Assembly: GCA_027604685.1 (NCBI GenBank)
Contig: JADHYX010000012.1
Coordinates: 1-64,000, forward strand
From: Lobulomyces angularis
Taxonomy: Eukaryota > Chytridiomycota > Chytridiomycetes > Lobulomycetales > Lobulomycetaceae
DNA length: 64,000 bases
Direction of reading: 5' to 3'
The notes beneath the pieces were generated by a model that saw nothing but the letters and a program-made list of their open reading frames with translations, did not search any database and was not told the DNA's origin. The first letter of the stretch is position 1, and each line of letters begins with the position of its first letter. The position numbers and the translations under genes were made by a program. This document shows, one piece after another, positions 25,812 through 37,883 of the stretch.

Positions 25812-28529
25812 ATGACTTCCTTATCACCAGAAGACTTTCACTTAGACTTGTCAGAAATTGAAAATATTGACCTGCAGATTGTAGAAATCAATTATCAAAT
25901 TCAAGAACTTCATAGGAAAAAGAATGATCTGACTCAATTAAGAGCTCGTTTAGTAAAAGAAGAAGAAGAGAATAAAAGGAAGGTTTTTAAAGTTCCAGAA
26001 AAGTTATCTGAAAGTAATTTTGAATGGTCACCTAAACTTCAAGAGGCTGCTTTGAAACATTGGGGGTAATTACATTTAGCACTTGCTGTTATCCTGCTTA
26101 CTATATTATTTTTCTCACAATTAAAATTTTTTATTATAGTATAAAACATTTTCGAGAAAATCAGTTGGAGATAATTAACGCTGTTATGATGAAAAATGAC
26201 GTTTTTGGTAATTTTATTTGAATTAAAGGATAATATCTAACTAAATTAAAACAAAATTTTAGTAATAATGCCTACAGGGGTAAATGTTTTAAATTTCCTC
26301 TTAAAAACACTAATACTTAAATATTCCATAATGTTGCTAGGGAGGTAAGGATCAATTTTTTTCTCAAATACTAAGAATCCTAACTAGGAAAAAGTCTTTG
26401 TTTTCAATTACCTGCAATTTTGCAAACTGGGTTGACCGTGGTGGTGTCTCCATTGATAAGCTTGATACAAGATCAAGTTTTGTGCTTGCAAGAAATGGGC
26501 ATTAAAGCGGGTTTGAGAATTAATTTGTCGCACACCTCTTATCGTTTACATTATCTTAAAGGAATGTTGACATCACATAACACTAAAGAAGATATTAAAG
26601 CTACAACAGATGAAATTACTGATATACTCTCGGAAAACAGTAAAAAACCTTCAAAAATTATAAGTGATGCGTTAAAACTTATATACGTCACACCAGAAAA
26701 AATTGCAAAATCTAAGCGTTTTATTGGTAAATTTTTTTAATGATGTAGACTTTTTTATTTTTGGTAGCTTTGCTGGAAAAGCTGTATAAAGCTAAGAAAT
26801 TGTCTTCCATTGTTATAGATGAAGCTCATTGTTGCTCTCAGTTGGGACATGATTTTCGACCAGACTATAAAAAACTCGGAATTCTAAAAACATTATTTTC
26901 AGATTGCCCATTAATAGCTCTGTCTGCGACATGTCCTCCAGATTTACAAAGCAGGTTTTTTAAGTTTTAATTTTTTTTATTAAATTATATTTTGTTTCAT
27001 TTAGTGTAATATCAATATTAAATATGAGGCCGCTGCATACTAAAAGTGGAACATTGCTCTTTCAGTCTTCGTTATTTCGACCAAATTTAAGATATGCCGT
27101 AGTTCAGAAACAAAATTCACTTGTTGACCAAGTCAAACAAATGCTAGATTTTATCAATAAAAAATATAAGGAAAAGTGCGGAATTATTTATTGCTTATCA
27201 AAAAAAGATTGTTCTAATGTTTCGGAGGAAATTTTAAAGCAGTCGAAAGGTAGGAAAATGAAAATGTCAAGTTTAAAACCAGTTGTATCTGTAATGTTAG
27301 GGAAAATTAAGGTTGGACTGTATCATGCAGATTTAAGTAATGCAGAAAGAAAAAATATACACGTTGACTGGAGATCTAAAAAAATTCATATCGTTGTTGC
27401 CACAATTGCATTCGGTTTAGGTATAAATCAGCCTGATGTGCGTTTTGTTATTCATCATACAATCAGCAAATCGGTAGAGGGTTATTATCAAGAATCGGGA
27501 AGAGCAGGAAGAGATGGTTAGCATAATTTTTATTTACTAACTTTTTGTCCAAAAAACAGGTTTTGATTCAGACTGTAAGTTTCATAAGTTTCTTGACTTA
27601 CAATTTCTTTAGGCGTTCTGCTATACAAAGGAGGTGACGCATCCAAGATGTCTGGAATGTTAGTAAGTGAAGTCGATGGATTAAAAGGAATTTACGGAAT
27701 GCTTAGGTAACAGATACTTTTTGTTGTCGTATTTAAATATACAGATATTGCCAGGATATTAACACTTGTAGAAGAATTCTGATGGAGCGGTACTTTGAAG
27801 ATGGAACAAAAATAAACAAAAATGAATTTAAGTTATGTAATAACTGTGATTACTGTTCCGATATGGAAAGCGGAAAAAAAAATCATTCAATTAATATTAT
27901 AAAGGAAGTTAGTGGTGTTTTAAAAATTTTAAAGTTTTCAATTGGTCAAGGTGAAAAGTTCACGTTAAATAAATTAGTAGAAGCTTTGTTCGGGTATTGC
28001 TAAAACAAAATTTACGAATTATAAATAAATATATAATAGCTTAGGGAAAAAAATACCTTTTATTGAAAAAATGAAGCGAGAGAATCAAATATCAATTCCC
28101 ATCAGCTGCTTTTTTTCGAAAGAAGTAAATTTCGTGTAGCTTGCAATTTTATAACGTTTATTTTAGGATTTTGAAAGAATAATTATACATATATTACTGG
28201 AAGGTTATATCAAAGAAGATTTTCATTTCACTGCTTATCAGACATACTCTTACCTTGTGTTAACACCTAAAGGTAGTAACTTATTATCTAACAGCAATCC
28301 TAAGAACTTCATGTTTGATTTTAAAAACGCGTTACGTGGTAGTAATAAAGTAGATAAGGAGGTGGATCCGCAGAATTACTGGGAGAGCGATGAAAGCAGT
28401 GTAGAAGAATCAAAATTTGCAACAAATTTGAAGTATGAGGAAAATATGGATGAAAATAAAATAATTAAAAAAAGAAAAATAGTAAAGCAAAATAATGACG
28501 ATGACATTATTTTTCTTGATTCCGATTAA
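25812..28529 (+). CDS. RECQ1-type ATP-dependent DNA helicase
   Basis: 3'-5' helicase of the RecQ family; the closest match by eye is animal RECQL (RECQ1). A coiled N-terminus ([16 protein letters not shown]) as in RECQ1 precedes the core: FREN-QLEII; Walker [102 protein letters not shown]. The zinc region CQDINTC...LCNNCDYC follows, then a winged helix ([18 protein letters not shown]). The nuclear-type C-terminus is basic then acidic, ending DSD. There are about a dozen exons; Walker A is split by two introns around a 4-nt exon (26341-26344). A Leu replaces the conserved Trp of SQWGHDF. The start at 25812 is the first ATG; the open frame begins slightly upstream. Confidence 0.9.
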
Positions 28530-28759
28530 AATTATTATTTTTTCATTTTTTTACATTGCATTATTATAAAATTTACAAGAGGGAATTTCGATTGAATGAG
28601 TTATTTTCGATTTCTTTCATGCTTAGAAGAAATATGAAAAAGATAATAAGTTTTTTAGCATACTGTTAAGTGCGTTCTTTATGTATCTTTCTTTTTTCTA
28701 AATGGCAATTTTTTTAAAGAAGATATTATATTATTAAATAAAAGCTGGAGCAAGAAATA
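28530..28759. other. Convergent intergenic spacer
   Basis: Short spacer between convergent genes; no feature seen. Confidence 0.5.
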
Positions 28760-30600
28760 TTATTCTAATCTTGTTGCCTTTTTCTTTCTTTTATTATCTT
28801 TTACTGAAATTTTCAATACCAAGGTTGGATCATCCAAAACTAAATAAAAAAATTAAAATAAAAATAATATATTTCTTACCTCTAACAGCACTTAAAATAA
28901 ATCCTCCTCCTCCTAATACCGTCATCTTAGGGTGCGTTCCACTGGAACCTTCAACTGGAACCTGGAAAAAAAGGTTATTATATTATTATGATATTTGTAA
29001 CCTGGTAGTCTCTTAAAAAGCTTTCGATTAATTCCACATTTTGAAATTCTTTACTATTTCTTAAAAAATTGTAACATTCCAGTAAATGTTCCTTGTGATT
29101 ACTATAAATGGCGACAGTAGCAGAGCCTACATAAACCAGTCAGGAAAGTATTGTGTAAGTATTATAAACCTGCTAAATACTGAGTTAGTGTCTGCAGTAT
29201 TGGCTGCACTGAAAAGTATGTAGCAATAATCAAACTAAAAACAGAGAAAGGTAAACATAAAGTTTATTTCTTATTGAGTACGTACCTATGATATTCTCCT
29301 TCATTTAAAAATTTTTTGGCAGCGGATAGTTTGTTCAATCTAGCGTTTCTGCGGTTTTCTCGTTGCGATGAGATGGTAGCATCTAATTCTTTTCTAGCAG
29401 AGTTTTCTTCTTTTTCAAATCGGATTTCCTCTTTTATATTCTTCCATGGCAATAATAACACACTATCTAGTACCTTCTGCTCAAAGTTCATTGTTTTTAG
29501 AATTTCATATGCGTGGTTTTCTTTTTCGTGAAGTCCAAGAATGTGCGAAATACCTGGCAATTTTCACCACTGCTATAAATTTAAATCAAAAAATTCTTAC
29601 CGTTAGTTCTCTCCAACATGGCACCAACTACCAATCCCTGACTATCATCTACCACCAAGTACTTTGCCCCAGAAGTTGCTCTCAAATTAGCTAACGAAAT
29701 AAGCTGAAACAAAGTGTCAAATCTAAAGTCTAATATTTTAGCAGGATTCTTTTCGAAGTAATATTCACAAAGGGATTGAGCACTAGGTTTTAGCGGTTGT
29801 ACTACTTTAGAAAATCTTGAAATATTTAGTCTGTGATGATAAATTTAATATCTACTTTTTGGATTTTTTTTTAATGTATTTAGCTTTTGCAAAATCAGTT
29901 TTTTGCTCAAAAGTCGAACTATTTTCTATAATATTTTTTACCATAATCTAGAAAACTGTAAACTGCAAAAGAATAAAAGAAAAATTTTTATACCTCACTA
30001 TTCATGGTTCCTTTTAAACTTTCAACTTTCATCTTTTCAATTTCATCATATTTTAAAGTTTGATTGTTACTGTCGTCGTAAATATTTCTATTTGTGTTTA
30101 AATCTTCCGTCTCATCAAGCCGCTCTGCTAATAAGCCAGCAATGAATGATTGCTCTAATCGTTTAAGTTCACGTCCATCAACAATTTCGTAGTAACATTC
30201 GTAATATTTACCAATAATCTCACTACTGTTAAACTGACCAAATTTCCCCTACAATTTGAAAATTCCAGTAAATAATGGTTAAAAAAATTAAAAAAATGTG
30301 CAAACAAAAAAAATAAACATTTATTGCAGCTTTTTATGTAGTAGCAATAAAAGTCCATTAACGGGGGGTTAAGAAGTCAAATAACAAAAATTGACTTAAA
30401 TTTCTAAGAGAGGTTTCAAGTTATACAACCCGAATAAAACTTACAATATTAACGTTGATGTTCTCTTTTGCTTGGTATAGTTTTCTATTATTAGAAGGGA
30501 GCTCTAAAATGACCCAATCGTTCAATTTAATTATATCCGGATTGCTGTTCTGAGTAGTATCCACTTCTTTCTCTGTGTTAATTTCAGTGTATTTTTCCAT
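28760..30600 (-). CDS. TRM6: tRNA (adenine-58-N1)-methyltransferase non-catalytic subunit TRM6
   Basis: Partner of the catalytic TRM61 in the nuclear complex that methylates A58 of tRNAs (Gcd10 in yeast). About eight exons on the minus strand from the ATG at 30600. In order: DWVILELPSNNRKLY; after an intron GKFGQFNSSEIIGKYYECYYEI; KAKYIKKKSKK; the core RFDTLFQLISLANLRATSG with KYLVVDDSQGLVVGAMLERTNG; IATYFSVQPILQTLTQYL; VAIYSNHKEHLLE; and the C-terminal block ESFLRDYQVPVEG...HPKMTVLGGGGFILSAVR. This matches TRM6 from end to end. The last exon (to 28760) adds a basic tail after a gtaag intron. The catalytic SAM motif is absent, as expected for this subunit. TRM61 is not in the window. Confidence 0.9.
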
Positions 30601-31029
30601 CAAAAAACAGCAGTTAGAAGTATTTTATTAAAAAAAAAAAAATGCAAAAAAATGATAAAGTATTATTTTTAGACGAAGCAGATGTTTGCTGTACTTTAAC
30701 TTGCAAATCTTAAAAGTATACAACAGCATTTGTGAAATCTGACTAAAAAATATAACTGATTCTTTTGGTAGTCAATTACACAACCTCCACAATCTCAATC
30801 TTAGTTTAGTACCCACAGTAAAAAATTTTAGCAGTTTGTCATAATGACATATGGGTTGTCGTTAACCATCAATACCTTTAGTAAGTTTAAACAATCGTAA
30901 ATTTTAACTCTTCGTGTAATGCAGGCACTCTGACAGTTAAACTTTTTAGAAAATTTAGCCAAAAAAATAAACCATGAAGTAAAAACTTAAATTAAACAGT
31001 TATACAGTACATAATAATAATCAAAACAT
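30601..31029. other. Intergenic spacer
   Basis: About 430 bp between TRM6 and Snu66, both on the minus strand; presumably the TRM6 promoter. No RNA gene or repeat seen. Confidence 0.45.
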
Positions 31030-33603
31030 TTAATCTTCAACTTTTCTTTTCAAACTTTTACCAAAGCCAAAACTAATCTTCTCCCTGTTTTCAGCAGTTT
31101 TAATTAGTTCTACAGGCTTTTTTGTCACATCAATAACTTCTACTTTATTGTTAAAATTTCCATTGCCAAAATTCGTTCCGCTATGTTTAGAGTTTCCATT
31201 CAAAAAATCTTTTTTCTCTAGGTTAATCTGTGCAGGCAAGAACTCAGGAATAGTACTAGAATAACATATGTAAATTACGTTAGAGAAAACTATTACGCTT
31301 TATTTCCAACACTCAGTACCATATGGGCCGACCCAACACGTTTCATCCTTTCCTCAAACGCCGAAGCAGTAAACAGTGGTTGATCAGAAGAAGCCAACTT
31401 TTGTAGCTGTAATGCTTCTTCAAGTTTTCTATTTCTCCTATCAGTTTTACCTTTTCCACTTTTTTGACCATGAAACCTATGAGACATTTCTCTAAACGCC
31501 TAAAAATTAAGTTTAGCGCCAGATTTTTATTCACAATCTACCTCTTTTTGCGTTAAACTTCTACCTTTTTCATCGTAATACGTCAAGTTGACATCAGGGG
31601 TGTAATTTTTAAAACGTTCCAAACTCTGCTGCAATCTCAACTGATCTAAGTTCCAGCTGGAATCTAATAAAACTAAATACATATATTTTTATTAATTAAA
31701 ACCTTCACTTCCACCTGCAGCTCCTCCTCCTCTTTTGCCCTTCCCGTACTTTTCATCTCTTTCTTTCCTCATTTTTTCTTTCAGCTTATTTTTTTCCATT
31801 TCAAGAAGTAAGTCCCTTCGTTTCTGCTCTATAAGCCATTTACTTTTTTCACTTTGCTGTGCTTCTAATAGCAGCTTCTCTTCCGTTTTGTTTTCAAGTA
31901 AATTTTTTTTATTTAAAAGCTTTAATGTCGCAGCCATCCCTGTACTAACCAAATCTTCTTCCTCAATTGCTACAAAATCTTCTTCTTTTAATTCAGTCTT
32001 ATCTAATTCTTTAGAATTTATGTCTCTATTGTCAGTTACTGAAGTTTCGGAAATAGCATTTTCTGGATCGACATCCATTTTACTAAATTCTACAGTATTA
32101 TCCAAAGTGGCTAAAATTTTTTTTGGGGAGTCGGACCTTGTAATGTTACTATTTACACTTAAATTGCTAACAAACTCGGATGTAGAAGTTAAAATTATTC
32201 CTCCGTCATCCATATCTTCATCGGAGGAGTCTTGAACTTTCACCACTTCGTAAAAAAACAAATTTAATTAAAAAATTGATTTTTCAAGCAAGTTTCCTAC
32301 CTTCATCCTCTAAAGTCTCCTCCTGTATCTCTTCTCGCTTTTTCTGAGCAAGCTTTCTTGCTCTTGATAAAGCATTCTGTAGCTCATCATCATCAACGAA
32401 ATTAATATCATCAATAAATTTTTTTGCATTAGAGTTTTCAAAATCAGACTTCTGCATTGGTGGGCTTGGCAGGTTCGATGTCATGTCCACATCACCATCT
32501 TCATCAACTTTATTTAATTCCTCATCTTCATCCTCCAAACCTTTTTTTTTTTTTCGGTTTGAACTCTTTTTTTTTTTTTTTATTTTTTTAAAAAAAACTG
32601 GCATTTCCTATTTGGTATAATAATCCAGCAATAGCTCTTTTTCAAAATTTAAGGTATCGGCTTTTTTTTTTAAGGAATCCTCGCTTGACTGGTTTTCATC
32701 TTTATTGTGTTGCACATCCACAGTGCCGCCTAAAAAAGTACCGTATGTAAGGAATATATAACAAAAACGTACCTTCATTCAATACAAAGTTATCATCCTC
32801 ATCTTTCCCTTTGTTTAATTCTTCGTCATATTGGTACAATAAACTTCTTTTTTTTCCAGTCTGAGTTTCTTCATCGTCTATAGCACTATACCGTAATTTT
32901 TTTTTTTTATTTTCAGCATTCTTCTTATCTCTATTTAAATCAACTAAATCAACATTTTCGAGTTGGTCACCTTCTTCTTCCAAATCCAGTACACTAGAAT
33001 CTTTCAAAATCAGTACAGTATTGACCTCTTCATATTCATCGGCAAAGTCTTGCAAATTATGTGCAACTCTTAGACCTTTCAAGTCCTTGCTAGTGTATTT
33101 TTGCTTTTTTTTTGTTTCATTATTTACGTTTTCGTCAGAAACAGAAAGATTTTGTTTTTTTCCAACTTTGGCAAGGAAATCCCAAGTACTTTCCACTTTT
33201 CCATCTCCTAAAGTTTCACCAACGAGCTTTTTATTCGCTTCTCGTTTATTTCTCTTTCTGGTTAAAGTTAAATATATTTAAATTAGTTTATATGAGAATG
33301 TAATCTTGAAAAATAAATAAAGTGAAACATAAACTGTTTATAAAGAAAAAGATATCGATTAAAATCAGGTAATAAAAAATCCCAAACTTACTTTTCTAAT
33401 AATTCTTTCAACTCTCTCTGTCTTTTCTTCTCCTTTTCCTTTTTTAAATGCTCCTCCATATTTTCTTCTGGTGTAGGCTTTTCTTCATTTTTCTCAGATG
33501 TGTTGTCAATTTTCAAAGGTTTTAATCCTAACTTTGCTCTATGAATGTTTGTTTCCTCAATTGAAATTGACTCAGCATCCTTGAAATCGTCTATATCATC
33601 CAT
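31030..33603 (-). CDS. SNU66: U4/U6.U5 tri-snRNP protein SART1/Snu66, with an internal in-frame TAG
   Basis: Splicing factor of the tri-snRNP in the nucleus. From the ATG at 33603 the N-terminus contains SIEETNIHRAKLGLKPL, the HIND motif that binds the ubiquitin-like Hub1. Then come WDFLAKVGKK, YTSKDLKGLRVAHNL, a long Lys/Glu-rich middle, GMAATLKLLNKK, and the conserved C-terminal block LTYYDEKGRSLTQKEAFREMSHRFHGQKSGKGK, split by an intron after QKE. About eight exons. The oddity is an in-frame TAG (32608-32610 on the plus map) between LLDYYTK and EMPVFFKK. In SART1 these flank a continuous DYLTPEEM-FKK segment, so the frame continues unchanged across the stop. Either the codon is read through, the gene is broken, or a rare in-frame intron removes it. 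The ends are certain, the middle uncertain. Confidence 0.88.
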
Positions 33604-33892
33604 CTTAATTTGCTTCTAAATTTTCAACTCTCCAATTAAAATTTTCAACTCTCCAATTATCAAAAATTTATAATTATTTATTATAAAGTTTCACTGCCAA
33701 AAAACTTTGAAAATTTTTATTTTTTTTTTTTTCAAAGTTAAATATCTTTTCTCTTTTCTTATTTGTTATTTTATATAAAATGGTTTACTAGTCATAATTT
33801 ACTACATTGTCAAGTAGCCAGTATGCTTTTGAGACTATCTCCATGATAGATTCTCTCAAAGGCACAGTTTAAGATTTTTTTTTTTAATGGAT
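33604..33892. other. Intergenic spacer with AT-rich promoter of Snu66
   Basis: Contains a small direct duplication of a phrase like AATTTTCAACTCTCCAATTA near 33618-33660. Otherwise AT-rich; nothing coding seen. Confidence 0.4.
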
Positions 33893-34360
33893 GAGCAATT
33901 AGTAATTGGGTTTCTCTGTCAAACAAAAATATTTTGGTCAACTTATTATCAAATAATTTGATCGTCATAGCCTTTGTTCGTTCCAACTGAGTATCTAATA
34001 AAAAACATTCAATATCCGAATTAAACGTCATTGAGGACTGAAGTATACACTTAAATTGATCAAATATAGTTATTTCCAATTCAGAAACCATAATTCTAAT
34101 TTTTATTATTTTTCTTGTTTGTTGATTATCTTAAATTTCATATTCAGTTTGAGAGTAATGTAACATGTTTGAAATTTACAACTGTATATATTTTTTTTCG
34201 TTGGAATTGAAATTAAGTTTTTAATGGAATCGCAATTGCTCTACAATAGTTGTCATCTCAAAATTACCTTCATGCAAAAAACCCATTAAAAGATTCATGA
34301 AATAAGATGTCGATAACCTTCAAATTACTATTACAGAAATATGTAATTAATAGTTTCAAA
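33893..34360 (+). pseudogene. Decayed inverted copy of the gene at 52040-52967
   Basis: The plus strand here matches the minus-strand gene near 52 kb over several hundred bases. GAGCAATTAGTAATTGGGTT is shared exactly at the start of exon 2, followed by near-identical codons for SNKNILVNL. The end of intron 2 and the start of exon 3 (around 34110-34190, e.g. GTTTGAAATTT) also match. Because intron sequence is shared, the copy arose from DNA, not from mRNA. It is dead: stops and small indels break the frame, and the intron 2 acceptor (ttgaag in the 52-kb gene) has become ttgttg. A minus open frame at 33810-34091 is only the shadow of this copy. Confidence 0.75.
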
Positions 34361-34586
34361 AATAAAAAAGTAAAGATTCTATATCCGGAAAAGGTTGAAT
34401 GGATAAAATGAACAAAAGGCTCAGCTGTGATGAGTAACTTATGGATTTTAAGTTGTCATATGTAGAATTTAATAAAAAATGCTTTAAACTTGTATCTTAG
34501 TATCTAATACCAAAAACAATATAAAATTACAGTCTATTTAAAAAAAAAAAGGTTATTTTTAGCAGTTGAATTGGTTACAAACATGT
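34361..34586. other. Spacer after the decayed copy
   Basis: AT-rich spacer, possibly including more of the decayed copy beyond recognition. No gene seen. Confidence 0.35.
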
Positions 34587-37056
34587 TCAGACATAAAAAT
34601 CGTCCTCAAATTCTTCTACTTTTTTGAAATTTGTCTTTTCTTGCATACCAAAAATAGCCCATAGCAGTGGAGAAATGACGAGTGATAATGCAGTTACACC
34701 CAACAACAAATAATATACTTCTCTGGATATCACCCCTGCCCTAAAAAACAAATGGAATAATTAGAAGCTTAAAATTATGTCAAATTACTTTTTGGCTCTG
34801 GAACTAAAAACGAAAACAAACTCGCTAATTTGACTAAGACCGATAGCAATTGAAACACAATTTTTGAAGTGAAATTTGAAGATTACAAAAAATAAGGTAA
34901 AAATGACTATGAATTTTAACAAGATAATTAAGCTTGTTAAAGTCAATAGTAGCATAATTTCGTTAAACAAGAAACTTGGATATATGTGAAGTCCTATCGA
35001 AGCAAAAAATAAGCTGGAAAATAAATCTTTTACTGGTTCTATAGTCTTTAAAAGGTTTTTTCCATTATGTTGCTTTGGTGATATCTGTAAATAATGCATT
35101 GTTAAGAAATTATTAATAGAATTTCCATTACCATTACACCTGCCACAAAACAAGCTAGCTCAGGTCCTATACCTAGTTTGGAACTAATCTGCACAACGAA
35201 AATACACACCGAAATAGAGCCCAGTAAGAGTAACTCTTTATTGACTTTCATTCTTAAGCTGTTTATTAAAAATCTTATTGGATATTTCAATACTCCTGCC
35301 ACGATAAAAAAAAATAGGATTAAGCTTCCAAACAATGATATTAGGCTGCTTAGAATCTCTTTTCCGCCTACAAAAAAATATGCATTATTTTGATTAACTT
35401 TTTATTGCAGTTTACTTTTCTCTAATATTGGCAACATTGTTATAAGAATTCCTAATACTATATCTTGAAAAACTAAGATTCCTATAATTGACCTCCCGTA
35501 TACAGTTTCAGAGTCCTCAGTTCCTAAACATTTTAACCCAACTACACGAATGTTAATTTTACAATGGTAATAACCCACCTGCAGTCGAGCTAAGAAAAAT
35601 GGAGCTACCAACAACTAAAGCTTCCTTGGTTTCATTCTGAAAATAGCATCCAATGTAATACACCACAACCATGATAAAAAAATAAATTAAAAAGCTTCCG
35701 AATAAACTAATTTTCCACACTTTTAAAATTTTGCTGAAGTTAAATTCTAAACCCAAAAAAAACATGATAAACAAAACACCTAGTCCTCTACTTATTGTTT
35801 CTACTTGAATTAAACTTGTAATTAAATTAAGCTGCCCTAGAACTATCCCGCTTAAAATATAGCCAAAGAATATGGGACAATTTAGCAAACTAAAAATGTA
35901 ACTAAAAGCGAAGCAGGTCAAAATAACAGTAAAGATATCTTGTAACAGAATAGTATCCTCATAATATTTTGAAATGTCACTTGATTTTGATAAACTCTAA
36001 AATATAACTAATATTATAATATGGGTAAAAATCAAACATACGTATTGGTTATTTTCAATATCTATCAGAACAGGCATTTTACTACTTTCATGACTGTTGC
36101 CATAACTTTTTAGCTTAGAAAAAAGATTTCCATTGAAATTTTTAGAGAAGTTGCTGTTAACTTCTTGGTTGTTGGAGACTGATCCGTTATTATTTGTTTC
36201 ATCATTAGAGTTTGTTAAACTATCCGATTCATCTTCTGCATCATCTAAATCTTGAACCTTAACTACAGTCTCTATCGAACTAAATACATTAAATATCGAG
36301 ATTGAAATAAAATAGAATGTTTTACCTTCCTTTGATTTTCTGACCTTCTACAAAAAAGTCTTTGCCTTTTTGATTAAATTCCAAAATATCTGCTTGATCG
36401 CTGACCCCTTCCACTATACCTTTAATTATATTTTCAGCACTATTCAGCTTTTTCTCAGAAACGCCTTCCCCATCCAAATTATTGCTACTAGCTTCATCAA
36501 TAATGCTATCTGTTAACTTTTTTATTCGCGACTCAATCTTTTCCTTCTCTTTTTTAAATTTAACTTCGTTTTCTAAAACAAGTTGTAAATCTTCCTTTGC
36601 GTTTAACACAGTTTGCTGAAAAGATTTTATAATCTGTTCACTATTTCTTTTTAACATTATTTCTAAATCAGTTAAATTTTTGCTGTTTTCTAAATTTTTA
36701 TAAAGCTCGATCACATTTAGTGCTACTGATTGCAACTGTTTTAACTGACTCGATCTGTTGGAATTAAAATGAAAAATCAGGTTTAATAAAATAGAAATAA
36801 AAAAAAAAACAAAAAGAAATAAATTTTACTTTAATTCATTTAATTCTAAGTTGGAATTGGATGATTCACTTTCATCAGAAATATCTTTTTGAGAAATTTC
36901 AGTTAGTGCAACATTTTTGACTTCCAAATCTGCTTCAGTTTTTAATATTTCATTTTCAATGTCTGGTATTTTGTTTAAATATGATGCATCGACTTCAGAT
37001 GAGACATTGATGATTGCAATTAACAGAATAATTAGTAATGATTTAAGAAGCATCAT
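34587..37056 (-). CDS. TMCO3-like CPA2-family cation/proton antiporter
   Basis: Predicted Na+(K+)/H+ antiporter of the secretory pathway or cell membrane. The start at 37056 gives a clear signal peptide (MMLLKSLLIILLIAIINVSS). A luminal or extracellular region follows, with a coiled coil (KEKEKIESRIKKL) and an acidic Ser/Asn-rich linker. Then comes an exchanger domain of about ten to twelve hydrophobic spans: CPIFFGYILSGIVLGQLN; RGLGVLFIMFFLGLEF; VVGSSIFLSSTA; GRSIIGILVFQDIVLGILI; ELACFVAGV; DLFSSLFFASIGLHI; and IAIGLSQISEFVFVFSS. The glycine-rich SGIVLG, GLEF, STA and FQD elements mark the CPA2/KEA group. Signal peptide plus coiled coil plus CPA2 matches TMCO3 rather than bacterial-type KefC. 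About nine exons. The ion is not determined. Confidence 0.8.
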
Positions 37057-37883
37057 ATTTGTCTATACTTAAACTTTAAACTCCGCACACATGAAACTAT
37101 TGGAGTTTAAAATAGTGGGGCTGGATTATATTCAAATAATTGTCTGAAGTTCATTATTCAAATGCATAATGTAAATTTTACGACTAATGTCTTAACTTCT
37201 CCAACTTGAATTAAGTGAGAAATGTTCTACGTAAATACAAAAATTAAGTCTAATATTAAAAAAATAGAAAATTTAGCCACTAAATATAAATTAAAATTTC
37301 AATTTCTGCATTCTAAGATGTAAATTCTTTTCGTTATAATATTTAAGAATTAGTTGCAGTTATGTTCATAATTTTTCAAGTTCACTGAAAATTAAAGAAT
37401 TGTCATCATAAATAATACAAGAAAGAGTCAACACATACAATAATAACGCCTTGCAACTTAAATTTTAGTTATTTAAATTTATAAAAAAGAAAAATTAGCG
37501 CCAAATTTATCAATATTGAACCCAAAAAAAAACAAAATTTACTTTTAGCCTTTTCAAAAAAAACTATTTCTATTAAACAGAAAAATAGTTAAGAAAAGTT
37601 ACTAAAAAAATTATACCAGTTTGGCTATAATAATAGCCCTACAAAGGTTTCGTTTTTTATCTTTAAAACATTTTCATTTTTAGTCTTAAAAATCCATTTT
37701 TTAAACGTTGTAATAATGATTAGTCGCTATTCACACATTCAAACCATGTTTCTTCTCAAAAGTTGGTTTTTATGGCATAAGAACAGGTTGATGCTCTTTG
37801 CAACTAAAACTCTAACATTGTTACAATTTCATTTGTTTTTTGTGATGAAAATTTATATTTGTGTAACACAAAATTTGGTCAAA
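37057..37883. other. Intergenic region, divergent promoters
   Basis: About 0.8 kb between the antiporter gene (-) and SDE2 (+). The SDE2 frame is open from 37716 with several upstream ATGs, but no conserved sequence precedes 37884. No RNA gene is seen. Confidence 0.45.

Noticed and set aside
28771..29016. 81-codon plus frame
   Set aside because: Lies antisense to the conserved C-terminal block of TRM6.
31735..32235. 166-codon Ser/Phe-rich plus open frame
   Set aside because: It is the antisense of the Lys/Glu-rich middle of Snu66, which matches SART1 at both ends.
37716..37883. Earlier in-frame ATGs for SDE2
   Set aside because: They would place a hydrophobic stretch before the ubiquitin-like fold; MQLILSQ at 37884 fits a Ubl first strand.
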